Source of the DNA: Ochotona curzoniae
Taxonomy: Eukaryota > Chordata > Mammalia > Lagomorpha > Ochotonidae
Reading direction: 5' to 3'
DNA: 64,000 nucleotides
Assembly: GCF_017591425.1 (NCBI RefSeq)
Contig: NW_024467106.1
Location: 19,582,501 to 19,646,500, forward strand
Shown: positions 11,771 through 22,542 of the stretch, piece by piece
How the letters are laid out: every line of letters begins with the position of its first letter
Position numbering within the stretch: position 1 is the first letter of the stretch
Program-made: the position numbers and the translations under genes
The notes under the pieces: generated by a model
The model's database searches: none
Seen by the model: only the letters and a program-made list of their open reading frames with translations
What the model was told of the DNA's origin: nothing

Positions 11771-13094
11771 ACCTCACATAGTGAATTTACTTATTTATTA
11801 TATCATCAATGGCATGAATAAAAATTAAAACACCAACTGTCTTCCTATTCAGACTAATGCTGAGCTTGCTGTCCTGACCTGCACCCCAAATGTTTCTTTC
11901 CTTAAACTGCTGGGGGTAAAAGGATGCAGCTGGCTCATTTCTGAGTCCATGGCACCCAAGACACAGGGCAATCTGGCCACTGCCTGCTCTGTGTAACACA
12001 GCAGAGGAGCACCTGTGTCCCTGTCTAGGTCATTGCTAACCAGAAGAAAACCAAGGAGTTTGAGACAAGCTTTACAAACTAGTACTGATACGCTAGTTCG
12101 CTTTTTGGAGCAGTAAGAAGAGATCATCTAGGACAAACTAAGAAAAAACGCATCACAATCTCTACACAAGTAGCAATGGACTAACTGTCCAGTAGTTTAC
12201 TATACTCTAATGGGAAATCAGAAACTTGTGTGTACCTGCTGACATCACAGGCTCCCTGATCTGGGGACCTGGCCATACAGTATCATTCTCTGAAGCACAT
12301 GTAAAAGGGGGAAGTCATAAGAGACAGGCTACTTTAACTTCATGACCTGCCCCAGCCCCAGAAGACAAAAAGTGGCCTGCCCAAACTGGTCCTCCCTCAG
12401 GAGCTCAATACTCTGTCCTTCTAAGGCTCTGAATTCCCATCACAAACTTTCAACTACTAGGGCCCAGTATTCAGACTCAGGCTAGAAAGAAAAGCAAGAC
12501 TCTAGTGCCCTCAAAATAGCACAGCATGAGGAGGAAGCAGTGGATGGGAAGAGCTTTAGTCACGTACTTTGCCCGTTCCAAGTCTTTTTTCCTCCCCTCT
12601 CCCACTGGCTTTGTGCAGCTCCTTGAGAACAAAAGGGCAATTCTCTGGCTTGACAGCAGCCCAGATGTGGTCCGCTGTCACAGCTTGGGGGAGGCAGGGA
12701 AGTCAGAGCTCAGCCGGAAGCCTGGGTGACTTCAGCGAGGGCTGTCCCCTCCTGTTTCTAAGGCTTCCCAGTAGCCAAAACACAAGCTGTTCATGTCCAG
12801 AGCAGGCCAATCCCAGCATCTGTCCCCATGGCACACAGAGCTGGCAAGACTGTACAAACAAGACACCCTGTATAGGTCTGAAATACAGAGTAACATAGGA
12901 TCCCAGCCTGAACTGTGCTTCCATGGCACATGGCTTGCAGAGTCGTCTCTCCATGGGGATTTTTCTGAGGTCTTCTAGCAGTCGCTTTTCCCAGGCAAAA
13001 GCCCCAAAGCACAAGGGAGCCACTCCTGCCTTACACTGACACTTGGCACAGGAAGGGTCCAGCAGCCAGAGGCTCGAGCCATTATGTCAATTTT
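11771..13094. other. Non-coding stretch with only chance frames
   Basis: Frames lie on both strands at 12,526-13,023, up to 109 codons. They overlap and have no splice context. No repeat was recognised. Confidence 0.35.
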
Positions 13095-13600
13095 TTACTG
13101 ACATCTCCACTCATTGGCTGAAAAAAGCATCATGGTCACAGGTGATGGTAAACATAGTTGAAATCTTTGCCAGAAGCAGCAAAAAGATGTGACCAACCCA
13201 CTCAGTTGCCCATGCAAACTGAGATCTGACACCAGGAGGATGCCAAAAGAACAGGAAGTGAGGATTACAACAAACACATATACGCCAACATACAGAGCAG
13301 CATTATTCACAAGCCCAAAGGTGGGGGAAAAAAATGCACGTGTCCAACAATGGATGGACGGATAAAGAAAATGTAGTGCAATATTATTCAGCTATAACAA
13401 AAAATAAGACCCCAACATGATCTATAACACAGATAAATCACGAAAATATGATGTTATGTGAAAGGAGCCCATTTATGCATGATTCTGCTTGGGCTGATGA
13501 AAAATTTCAGTAGCAAACTGTCAGCAAACTTAATTCTACCTACAAATGATTAAAATGGTATGTTGTGTACATTTCCCATAAAAATTACAATTAAGAAGAG
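13095..13600 (+). repeat. L1M LINE ORF2 end and 3' UTR fragment
   Basis: The stretch AGCAGCATTATTCACAAGCC, CGTGTCCAACAATGGATGG, ATAAAGAAAATGTAGTGCAA and TATTATTCAGCTATAAC is the classic 3' end of mammalian L1 ORF2. ATGTTATGTGAAAGGAGCCC and a 3' UTR-like AATGGTATGTTGTGTACAT segment follow. It is full of stops, an old dead copy. Confidence 0.85.
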
Positions 13601-13734
13601 GCCAGATCTTAGCCATTTTTATAAGTTCAGCACTTAATATATTCCAGCTCATTGCATAACTACACAGATCCCCCCAAACAGTCCTATTACAGAGGCTTCA
13701 AGAGCCAATTCTATCAAGGTGATCACTCCCAGAT
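13601..13734. other. Short spacer between L1 and CSINE
   Basis: AT-rich sequence with nothing recognised. Confidence 0.3.
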
Positions 13735-14064
13735 CCAGTGTGATGGCTCAGTGGCTAAATTCTCACCTTGCAAATGCCAGCATCCCATATGGGCACTGGT
13801 TCATGTCCTGGCTGCTCCACTTTCCTTCCAGCTCCCTGCCTGTGGGAAAGCAGTAGAGAATGGCCCAAAGCCTTGGGACCCTGCACCCATGTGGGAGACC
13901 TGGAAGAAGCTCTGGGCTCCTGGCTTCAGATGTGCTCAGCTCTGGCCATTGTGGCTCCTTGGGAAGTGAACTTCCCAAGTGGATGGAAGATCCTTTTCTC
14001 TGTCTCTCCTCTCTGTAAATTTGTCTTTCAAAGAAAAATAAAACTTTAAAAAGAAATAAAAAAG
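13735..14064 (+). repeat. CSINE copy, near full length
   Basis: CCAGTGTGATGGCTCAGTGGC head, CTCACCTTGCAAATGCCAGC, ATCCCATATGGGCACTGG, AAGCAGTAGAGAATGGCCC, GGGAGACCTGGAAGAAGCTC, TGTCTCTCCTCTCTGTAAAT, and a AAAAATAAAACTTTAAA tail. Confidence 0.93.
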
Positions 14065-14759
14065 AATGATCACTCTCCTACCTTTGAAGATGTGAGAGCA
14101 GAACAAATTAGGGCCACCGAGACTCCTGTTGTTGGAACTGTGAGGAACTGAGAACATGCAGTAACAGCTTAGGGCTGCCATCGGTTATCCCGACACAAAC
14201 CAAGAAGCCAACTGGTTGACGGAGTCAACATGGAAGGGAACAACTGAGTGGAGGAAGAGGCCCATTGGCAATGTTGCTCTGGCTCCTGGCTTTCCGCACA
14301 ACTGGAGTCCATCTCACAGACGGCATTAGATCCTGCATCCTATACCACTCGCAGTTAAGCAGTCCTTACTTCTAACTGCTTTTTATTTCTCTCAAAATCA
14401 CACACAACTGTCAACCTTTTAAAATCTAAATTGCAGAAAATGAACATATTTCATTTTCCATACATTTCTTTTACCTATTGTAGTATTTACTATAAATTTC
14501 TTTCATTTTTTTCACATATGGCAAACTACGTTATACCATTCTACATTCATTAAAATAGTATGAAGTTAATAAAATCATACATTTTTTTCCTCTCCTAAAA
14601 TTTTGAAACAAAGCACATCTTGCTTGTGACACTTAACTAGGTGCATGAAAGCTGTTTCTAACAAAACGACACTGACACGCTGTTTCTAACAAAATGGCTT
14701 GGCCGTATTCTCACAAGAAACAGCAAAAATCTATGCCCATACATGCCAAGAGAGTCAAA
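14065..14759. other. AT-rich non-coding stretch
   Basis: From 14,380 to 14,620 the sequence is strongly AT-rich with no repeat recognised. At 14,650-14,700 a short phrase, GCTGTTTCTAACAAAA, occurs twice about 30 bp apart. Confidence 0.35.
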
Positions 14760-14895
14760 ACAAAGTATATGCTGTATCTTGATTGTGGGAAGGTATCCTC
14801 AACAGTATGCATCTGTCCAAACTCACAGAGCTATAGAGCAAAAACAGCAAATTTTACTGAATGTATATGAAAAATGAATACATCTTAAACAGGAG
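14760..14895 (+). repeat. L1M LINE 3' UTR fragment
   Basis: CCAAACTCACAGAGCTATAG, AGCAAAAACAGCAAATTTTA and CTGAATGTATATGAAAAATG match the terminal 3' UTR phrase of old L1 families (actcacagaactgtaca...aattttactgtatgta). Short remnant. Confidence 0.6.
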
Positions 14896-15892
14896 TTTTA
14901 AAAGTCCTTAGACAAACACACATCATAAAATCATGTGGGATCAGGGCAACAAGAACTACATACTTTATAAGCTGGCATGTGTAAATGTGAAAAGAATTCA
15001 AGTTCTAAAGAAGAAATTCCCTGTGGAGTTGAAAGGATGTTTTTTAACAGTCTGTTTAACCATGAACAATAGTTGGTCTTTGTGGACTTGAATTCAAGTT
15101 CATGTGCATAGTTCCCTGCCTTTCACTCCCTTGGTCACAAGACTGACACAGATCACACTGCAGTTACCTTTCTTACGCTTGGACTGGGACTAAGAGAACA
15201 CAACCCCAAAAACTTTCCCCAGGCCCCTGCCAAGGGACAGAACACCTGGCCATCTCAGGGTCACAAAGGAAATCCAACGAATGCTTTCAAACCCTGACAA
15301 GGACATGGGCTGACTTTCCCCATGCCTACCCATCCTGCCAGCATGCTCAAGGTCGAGAGCAAATACTTTGTCCAGATCCTAAAGCCAGGTGTACTGACCT
15401 CTCACCCAGGCTCAGCTTACCGGCTGTGTGCCTGTAAGTTTCCCAACAATGCATCTGAAATCCTCAGTAGCTGCCTTAGGAATCATTACAACATTAAACC
15501 AACAGGTAAACATCCCACAGAAACCTGGCCTCCACGAAGGAAAAGTGCTGGGGAGATTCAGAGCACTAAGGCATTTCAGTAACTAGGGAAAGAGAACTCT
15601 TCTCCTCTATAATTGGAATTGAATGCAGCCATAAATATTATTCTGCCTTGGCTTCTCAATGAAATGTTAGCCCAGGAGCACAGCATTAGCTGTTTAGCAC
15701 TTCCAGAGCCTGAATCATCAGGGACGTGACTTTTTACCTTTCCAGGTGACTTCGAAATCTTGAGCTCACAAATAAATGCAGTTCCTAAAGAATGAAGAGG
15801 AATTGTGCCTTCCAGAGTCTGAGGACGAAAGGAGCAGGACCTTCCAGACGCAAGGGGCTGAATGCCATGGTAAACGCAGGACAGAGACCTAC
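14896..15892. other. Repeat-poor non-coding stretch upstream of the candidate exon's intron side
   Basis: No repeat was recognised. The 86-codon plus frame at 15,322-15,582 has no motif. Between 15,590 and 15,740 there is a compact block with CTATAATTGGAATTGAATGC, CCATAAATATTATT and CACAGCATTAGCTGTTTAGC that would suit a conserved element. In the minus-strand gene model this is intron immediately downstream of the candidate coding exon. Confidence 0.35.
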
Positions 15893-16006
15893 CGTGAACA
15901 GTGAGAACAGCATCCAGGTGGCGATCATGACCTCACCCTGCCTCGGTTACACCTGATCTTGAGAACCAGCTGCTCCTGCAGCTCACTCTGGTTTCTCTTT
16001 CTTCTG
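15893..16006 (-). CDS. Candidate first coding exon with signal-peptide-like start (gene unknown)
   Basis: Read on the minus strand, a good 3' splice site (pyrimidine-rich TGTCCCTCTCTCGGCTGTCCAG) ends at 16,007. A 114-bp segment follows, then a GTAGGT donor beginning at 15,892. Inside, an ATG at 15,928-15,926 with G at -3 opens a 12-codon frame, MIATWMLFSLFT, running straight into the donor in phase 0. In-frame stops precede the ATG, so this would be a first coding exon after an untranslated exon. A run of M/W/L/F residues suits the start of a secretory signal peptide or signal anchor. The context fits a gene transcribed leftward from the CpG island near 45 kb, giving a first intron of about 29 kb. 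No later coding exon was convincingly seen to the left, and I do not recognise the protein. It could equally be chance, because the same segment also carries a plus-strand acceptor at 16,014. Treat as a hypothesis. Confidence 0.28.
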
Positions 16007-16948
16007 CTGGACAGCCGAGAGAGGGACACGGCGCCGAGTCAGGTCACAGCGTTTCAGGTGAAGTGGCAGTGAGCTTGCATTCTGTCCCTGTGAGCTCGTA
16101 CCTGGTGGACGCTGCCCCAGGAAGCAGACACGCTGCAACGTGAACCGGCCCGACTTCTCCAATTCAAAGGTACAGTTTGGAACCATGTTAGAGCGCTCAA
16201 GGGCAAATGAAACAAGAGTCGAGTGTGCTTATTTTTTGCCCAGCTAGTAATGATCAGATTACATTTTATCAGATCAGTTATGATTCAACAAATGCTAGCT
16301 GTTGTTTGAATTCAAATGTAATGGGATGACAAGCTCGATGGAAGCCCTGGTCAGTTCTTGCATTTTTATGAGGCCACAATGATTTCTTTTATAACATAAA
16401 TTCCAGCCATGACCTTTAACACTTTGTTTCCCCCTCCTTTAAAGCTGCTGACCCTCTACAACAAGGAAGAGTCACTGGACACTGTGTTTACAGTTGAGAA
16501 AAGTAACCCTATTGGTTCAAACAAAGGTGCCTTTACAAGAGAGGAAGAAAACCTGTTTAGCCAAGAGGCAGGTACAAAAGAGACCAGCATCTGGGGAAAA
16601 GTGATACGAGATGACAACCACATAATCCCAGCCTCCTAGACACAGTCAAAATCCCACACAGAACTGTACTGCAAAAGAACTGCCGTACAGTAGCTGATTT
16701 TGAAGAGATGTGTGATATAGACACGGGGAATGATGTTTTTGGCATCATGATAAGATACGGCCTCTCCTCCTAAGACCCAGGCTCAGCCCTGTGATATCAC
16801 CCTGGCACTGGAGCTGCCCCTTCATGTACCTCCAGCTCAGGACTTCCTGCATCCATATCCCACCCCTACAGGGAGGTCTTTGTTGCTTTTCACAGGCTTT
16901 CTGTCCTCTATCAAGATCACCGTCATTGTGCTTTTAAATACCCCATCA
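16007..16948. other. Region flanking the candidate exon
   Basis: A 67-codon minus frame (15,983-16,186) starts MVPNCTFELEKSGRF and reaches a CACCAG|GTACGAG donor-like site near 16,100. On the plus strand, TTCTCTTTCTTCTGCTGGACAG ending at 16,014 is a strong acceptor, and CAAAG|GTACAG near 16,170 is a donor. These signals point in opposite directions and cannot all be used. They are recorded as unresolved. From 16,200 to 16,948 nothing specific was found. Confidence 0.25.
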
Positions 16949-17238
16949 GTGTTGCGGCACAGTACATTAAGCTATCACCTGTGATGCCAGCATCCTGTAT
17001 GAGCCGTAGTTCAAGCTCTGGCTGCACCATTTCCAATCCTGCTTCCTGCTCATGGGCCTGGCAAAGCAGCCCAACTAAAGATGGCTCTAGTATGTGGGCC
17101 CTTTCTGCCCACCTGGGAGACTAGGTTAGAGTTCCAGAGCCCCAGCTCCAACCTGGTTTATGCCTGGCCATTGCGGCTATTTGGGAGAGAGAAGCAGCAG
17201 GCAAAAAGATCTCTCTCCTTCTCTCTGGGTGTGTGTGA
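16949..17238 (+). repeat. Old CSINE copy
   Basis: GTGTTGCGGCACAGTACATTAAG head, TGATGCCAGCATCCTGTATG, TTCAAGCTCTGGCTGCACC, GCTTCCTGCTCATGGGCCTGG and CACCTGGGAGACTAGG, ending in a TCTCTCTCCTTCTCTCTGG pyrimidine block. No clear A-rich tail. Confidence 0.8.
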
Positions 17239-18435
17239 ATTGGCTTTACCTGTTTTAATGAGGGGACTCTGAGCAGGCAGTTCCATGAAATACATCCACT
17301 ATTCAACAACTCATCTGACTTTTCCTTTCTGACCTGCTTCTCCACCTCATCAATGCCTTCCCGCCACGCTGCAGCCACACCTGTCTCAGATTCTCCAAAC
17401 TATCAATCGGGTCCTGCGTGGGGCCCTCTGCACACCTGCTGGCCCCTCTTCCCCAAGTGATCTTCCCCCAGCTCAGCACCACATAAGAGCACATTTCTGC
17501 AATGATGGGTTGGTCCTGTATCTGTACTGTCCAGCTTTAAGCAACATAAAATGACGACCTGCTTAATGATCTCTCCAACCCCAGAGATGTCCTGGCGGTG
17601 CAGCGGCTGGAAAGGAGCATAACACTTGAGACAAATGCATTATGCAGCACAGGGATGGAAAATACGGCTTCCGAGTCCAGAAGCCCGAGCAGGTCAACTG
17701 GGCCAAAAGTCAGATGGCTGCCAAGGCCAGGCTTATATGGTCACATCATTTAGAGTCACTTTACCAGTTACAGTATGTGCAAATGTCCAGGCACATGAAC
17801 ACCTGTCGGTCAGACCCATGAGCCTGAGTAGAGCCACAATAACCAGTTAAGCTAAACCAAGCAATCCTACCCTTAAAAGGCAGCAAATGGTGACCAAGTC
17901 ATTGTGGGCAGCTTTTCAAGGAGCCAGACCTACAGGGTGGAGGGTTCTGGCCAAGCACGGTTTAGATGCAAATCCAGCATTTATTTAGCGGTGTTTGCTC
18001 AGTGCCCTCACAGCCCCCTCCTTCGAAAACCACAGCAATATACACATCTCTGAACAAGATGAAAGATCCTTTATCCTGACAGCAACACAGATTTCCATAT
18101 TTTAATTGCTATTTTCATCACATAAAAATGCACAAGCCATGCATCTAGTACTTAAATCCAAATAGCGCTGTTTAAGGGTCGAGTATCAAACAGCTGTCCC
18201 ACTCCTGGCCTTCTCAATTTTAATCCAACTCTACATAGTTATTTCCTGTGGTATTCATTGCACTTTCCTAAACAAAATGTTTAAGTTGTTTTGTTTTGTT
18301 TTTCTTTTTAAATCAACATTATCCATCAAGTTCCCCTCTTCTTGTTCTCCCAAAATTTTTACTGTCCTCAGAAATTTTGGTTAATTATTCCTCAAAGTGT
18401 TTATTATTAGGTTAGCTGACAACCTAAGAAATACA
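17239..18435. other. Non-coding stretch, nothing specific
   Basis: Chance frames lie on the minus strand at 17,121-17,494. A T-rich run (TTGTTTTGTTTTTCTTTTTA) lies at about 18,288-18,310. No exon or repeat was recognised. Confidence 0.35.
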
Positions 18436-18486
18436 AGGGTGCTTCCACAAGTTCACAGAAAATGAAATTAAAAGGTACGGTTAGGG

Positions 18487-18775
18487 TTGGCTTTATGGTA
18501 TGGCAGCTTAAGCAACTGATGGGGATGTCCCATCTCATATCCAAGTTCCAGTCCGGTTCTAGCTCCTCAGCTTCAGATCCAGCTCCCTGATAATGTGCTC
18601 TGAGAAGCAGCAGGTGATGGTCCAAGGGCTCGGATCCCTGTTCAAAGCTCTGGGCTTCAATCTGGCCCCGTCCTAGCTGCCGCAGGCATCTGGAACACCA
18701 ATGAACAAATAGGAGACCTCTTTGTTCTCTCCCTTTCTCTGCCTTTCAAGTACATGAAAATAAACACAATAAAAA
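18487..18775 (+). repeat. Old CSINE inside the MITE
   Basis: GGTTGGCTTTATGGTATGGCAG head, GGTTCTAGCTCCTCAGCTTC, CAGCTCCCTGATAATGTGCTC, TGAGAAGCAGCAGGTGATGG, CCTTTCTCTGCCTTTCAAG, and an ATAAACACAATAAAAAG tail. Confidence 0.8.
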
Positions 18776-18786
18776 GTAAGTTTATT

Positions 18787-19085
18787 GGGTCTGGCGCAAT
18801 AGCCTAGCTGCTAAAGTCCTCATCTTGCATGTGCCAGGACCCCGTATAGGCACCAGCTCATGTCCAGGCAACCCTGCTTCCCATTCAGCTCCCTGCTTGT
18901 GGCCTGGGAAAGCAGTGGAGGATGGGCCAAACCCTTGAGACACTGTACCCATGTGGGAGATCCAGAAGCAGCTCCTGGCTTCTGGCTGTTATGGCCACTT
19001 GGGGAGTGAATCAGTGGAGAGAAGATCTTCCTCTCTATCTCTCCTCCTCCTCTCTGTGTATTTGACTTTGCAATAAAAATCTTTT
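18787..19085 (+). repeat. CSINE inserted beside the older CSINE
   Basis: Starts GGGTCTGGCGCAATAGCCTAG and keeps AGTCCTCATCTTGCATGTGCC, CCCTGCTTGTGGCCTGGG, AAAGCAGTGGAGGATGG, GGGGAGTGAATCAGTGG and TTTGACTTTGCAATAAAAATC. Likely target duplication: AAGTAAGTTTATT just before it and AATAAAGTTTATT just after its tail. Confidence 0.93.
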
Positions 19086-19192
19086 TTTTTTTTAAATAAA
19101 GTTTATTTTAGTACAAAAATGTTTTGAAATCCATGTAACCTGTTTTCATAATGTGCATCTTCATGGACTTTCTGAAGGTCTTTCTGCCACAA

Positions 19193-20134
19193 TGTTGGCC
19201 CCCAGTCGCTTCAGGAGAGCTTAGGAAGTTGGGGACTGGCTGAACATGACAACCCTGCCCCACAACTTGCGGCTCAAGAGCCCTCACAGATCCTTTGCGG
19301 CCCAGCAGGGACTAGACGCACGATCAGCAGTGCTTGGGTGAGACTCTAGGAAACTGAAAGGAACATAAAGGAGAATTTCCTGTTGCGTGGGCTGAGCTAC
19401 CACTGGAGGAAGCAGGCTGGCTCTGGTACAGAGACCACATAGGAAAGTGGGGCTGGAGTCCAGACTTTTTGCCTCTCCAGAGTCCCCTCAGCCCTGGGGC
19501 ATCGTGTGCCATGGTTCACGTTCACAGGACACTAGTTCAAACAATAAACACAACACTGAACTCTACCGAGTCACACGGCAGACGAGGGATACTCTATTTT
19601 CAGAAAATGATCCACCAAGACAGACTCCTAAAAAAAGGAATGCATGATTACAGATGGCATGCAAGCCACAATTCTGGGCCCACGGCTGCCTTTCCAAAAT
19701 TTCTCTTTTTGACAATGTACACTCCAAGCATAAACAGTAACTGCCCATGGGATGCAATGGTGCAAGTTTTGATTTTTTTCCTTCTACGCAAAATATCTTA
19801 GGCTTATCACTTTTCAGAGAGGAAAACCTTCAACGTGAACTCATCTATTTTTCCAAGCTACACATTTTCTAGAAAACTCCAGAAAATAAAGCAAATGAAG
19901 TTATCAGAAAAAAAATCCCCTTTCTCCTATTTACTAAAATATTTTTCTGCAAGACCCTCAAAGCTCACCAACAAATTAAATAGTACATTCTCCTCTTTAG
20001 TAGTCACTTTAAATCTGTATCTTTCAATTGCTGGAAAGATGGCACAGTAAAACAAACATGGATTCTTCAACTTCTGCTCACTGGTTTCCTCTGAGAAACT
20101 AGAAATATTTAAATATCCACCTTATAACAACAGG
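19193..20134. other. Non-coding stretch, nothing specific
   Basis: Chance frames up to 110 codons (19,469-19,801 plus) overlap frames on the other strand. No repeat or exon was recognised. Confidence 0.35.
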
Positions 20135-20465
20135 TATGGCAGGCATAGTGGCCTAGTGCGTTAAGCCACTGCTCGAGCGGCTGGCACCCCTTATGAGCAT
20201 CAGTTCACGTTCCAGATGTTAAGCTTCCAACCCAGCTCCCTGTTAACGCACCTGGGAGGCAGCACAAGATGGCTCAATATTTGGGTCCCTTGCCACTCTC
20301 ACACAGGAGACCTGAAGAGAATTTTAGGCTCCTGGGTTCAGCCTGGCCCAAGATCCATTTATTGTGGCCATATAGGAATGGAATCAGCAGATGGAAGATC
20401 TTTCTCTCTTCCAGTCTCCCCACCTCTCTATTGCTCTGCCTTTCAACTAAACAAACAAATCTCCC
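20135..20465 (+). repeat. CSINE copy (older subtype)
   Basis: GGCAGGCATAGTGGCCTAGTG head, GTTAAGCCACTGCTCGAGC, CAGCTCCCTGTTAACGCACC, CACAGGAGACCTGAAGAGAA, AGCAGATGGAAGATCTTTCT, and a CTCTGCCTTTCAACTAAAC tail. Confidence 0.85.
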
Positions 20466-22219
20466 ATAAAAATTTATATCTTAAAAAACCCAAGGGCTTT
20501 CAGAACATGTCACCCTGAAGACTGAGATCCGCTGCATTTCCTCCCTTCCCACTGAACATCGGAGAGGCATACTTGCTTCCTGTCACATCCACTGTGACCA
20601 CAGCCAGGAAACTGGGAGGTACTGCATCGACTTCACACCTGGCAGCTTTATGTCTCATAAGGCTAAAATAGAATAACTCAGAGGACAACAAAGCAGGAAT
20701 TTTAGGCAGACCAAGTTGAAATGCCCAAGGCACAATCTTAAATTCACTAGTAAGTGCCCTAAAGCGAGATGCTCCATGCAGTTTCTCTGGCTAGGCATCC
20801 TTGGGGACAGGGCAGAGCTAAACATCCTTCTGCATGGGGTCAGGAGGCCCCCGCTGCCATTTCCACCCACCAGAAATACTCTCAGAGCAAGAGCCCCAGG
20901 AGACTCCACAAACTGAGCCTGGCCTAGGTCGTGCAGGGTGGGGAGGGAGAGGGTGCCCTCGGTCATTGTTTCCAAGGAGTCAACAGAAAAGCAGATGTCT
21001 TCCTAATGAAAACAAAAGCCGTCTAAAGCTCCCAAAGAGATTTCTTATTATAAATATCCTCCATGCAAGAGAATGAAAGTAAAACAGCACACTGAATGGA
21101 GCTTTCATTGTGTCCGTCCCTCTAGTAAATGAGTAAGGATTCCTAAAAATGAAAACATTATATTAAAGTTTTATTAAATTAAAGTAATGCACACATCTGT
21201 AACTTACACTATATATAATATACTACGTATACTATAATACAAATTAATATATGAAGCAACTTATGAGAATGGTGACAGGAACACAACATTTTTTGCATTA
21301 TTCTTTTTTTTTTTTAATTTTTCACCTTATTTGAAAAGCAGAGAAAGACCAGCTTCCACCTGGCCCACCCCCAGCTATCATGGGCACTTGGGGTTTGAAC
21401 CAGGGGGGAGACAATCTCTGTGTTTCTCTACCTCCCTGCCTTTCAATACGGGATTTCGAAAATGACTGTTCAGAACTTACACAGGGAAACAATTTAAGGG
21501 GTGGGGAAGACATTGCAGCTTTTCCAAGGTAAGTGTACTTTTTTCGGCACAAGTTACAAGGGTGACATTTAGGTGTGCAACCTTCCTTCTCTGGCACAAG
21601 CTCTGAAAACCAAATACAACTTGCCCTCTAGCTATATCCTTGAAGCTGTCATCTAAAACATGTCCTTGAGTCATCTGAATTTTCTTATTTGTACTTTCAA
21701 CAAGCCAGGCTGACTCCAGCCTGAGTCTGCTGCTCTCAGACAGAGGGATGACAAAGAACAAGAGCTACTGGTCGATGCCGAACCTCCTATCAGAGCCATC
21801 GGCCCTGGCGATGCTCAGCTCAGGTCACGAGGCTCCCATCAAGCATTCCAGTGAAGAGAGCTCTCTGGAAGTCCCATAGGGAGAGCACGGCCTGCAGCCC
21901 TTCTACCCAGAAGGCTTTGTGTGGTCTAAAAACATGAGACCAGCAATGACGTACTTTGGTGACAACACAGATGGACCTGCAGATAGGGCTCCAGGATGTC
22001 ACACTGAAGACTCACTCCATGCTTGGGAACATCCACGGAGCTTGTGGCAAGAGAAACACACAGTCCACGGCAGCTGGCCTGTCTCTACCTGCCAGGCACT
22101 CTGATGAACACCTTTCCCAAGGCAACACACACCAGTGTGGGTTTAGGTGCTGTGTGAAGCTTCTAAAAATAAAACACTGAGACATTTCTCCTCCATCACT
22201 GCCTCAGTATTTCCATTTT
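20466..22219. other. Non-coding stretch with a small SINE-derived patch
   Basis: From 21,140 to 21,260 the sequence is very AT-rich. At 21,315-21,455 short CSINE-like phrases occur in mixed orientation: a reverse tail (ACCTTATTTGAAAAGCAGAG), then a forward end (GGGCACTTGGGGTTTGAACC, CTCTACCTCCCTGCCTTTCA). This may be a rearranged or internally deleted copy. No exon was seen. Confidence 0.35.
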
Positions 22220-22542
22220 CTTTTTTTAAGATTTATTTATTTTTATTGGAAAAGCAGATATACAGAGAGGAGAGCCAGAGAGGAAGATCTTCCATCAGAT
22301 GGTTCGCTCCCCAAGTGGCTGCAACAGCTGGAACTAAGCCAATCTGAAGCCTGGAGCTTCTTCCAGGTCTCCCACGTGGGTGCAGGGTCCCAAAGCCTTG
22401 GGCCATCCTTGACTGCTTTCCCAGGCCACAGGCAGGGAGCTGGATGGAAAGTGGGGCCGCCAGGATTAGAACTGGTGCCCATATGGGATCCTGGGGCGTT
22501 CAAGGCCAGGACTTTAACCCCTACGCTATTGCGCCTGGCCCA
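22220..22542 (-). repeat. CSINE copy, full length, reverse
   Basis: Reversed order: AAGATTTATTTATTTTTATT tail, GCAGATATACAGAGAGGAGA, GAGGAAGATCTTCCATCAG, TCTCCCACGTGGGTGCAGGG, CCACAGGCAGGGAGCTGG, GGTGCCCATATGGGATCC and the head complement CTATTGCGCCTGGCCC. Confidence 0.96.

Larger units (their letters stand above)
18436..19192. mobile_element. Mariner-like MITE split by two CSINEs
   Basis: The left part (about 18,436-18,486) reads GGTGCTTCCACAAGTTCACAG then AAAATGAAATTAAAAGG. The right part (about 19,095-19,192) reads AATAAAGTTTATTTTAGTAC, TTTTGAAATCCATGTAACC and CATGGACTTTCTGAAGGTC. The outer ends are imperfect inverted repeats (CTTCCACAAGTTCACAGAAA against the reverse of CATGGACTTTCTGAAGGTC). 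Two CSINEs occupy the middle. A similar unbroken sequence lies at 60,335-60,445. The family name is not certain. Confidence 0.55.
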
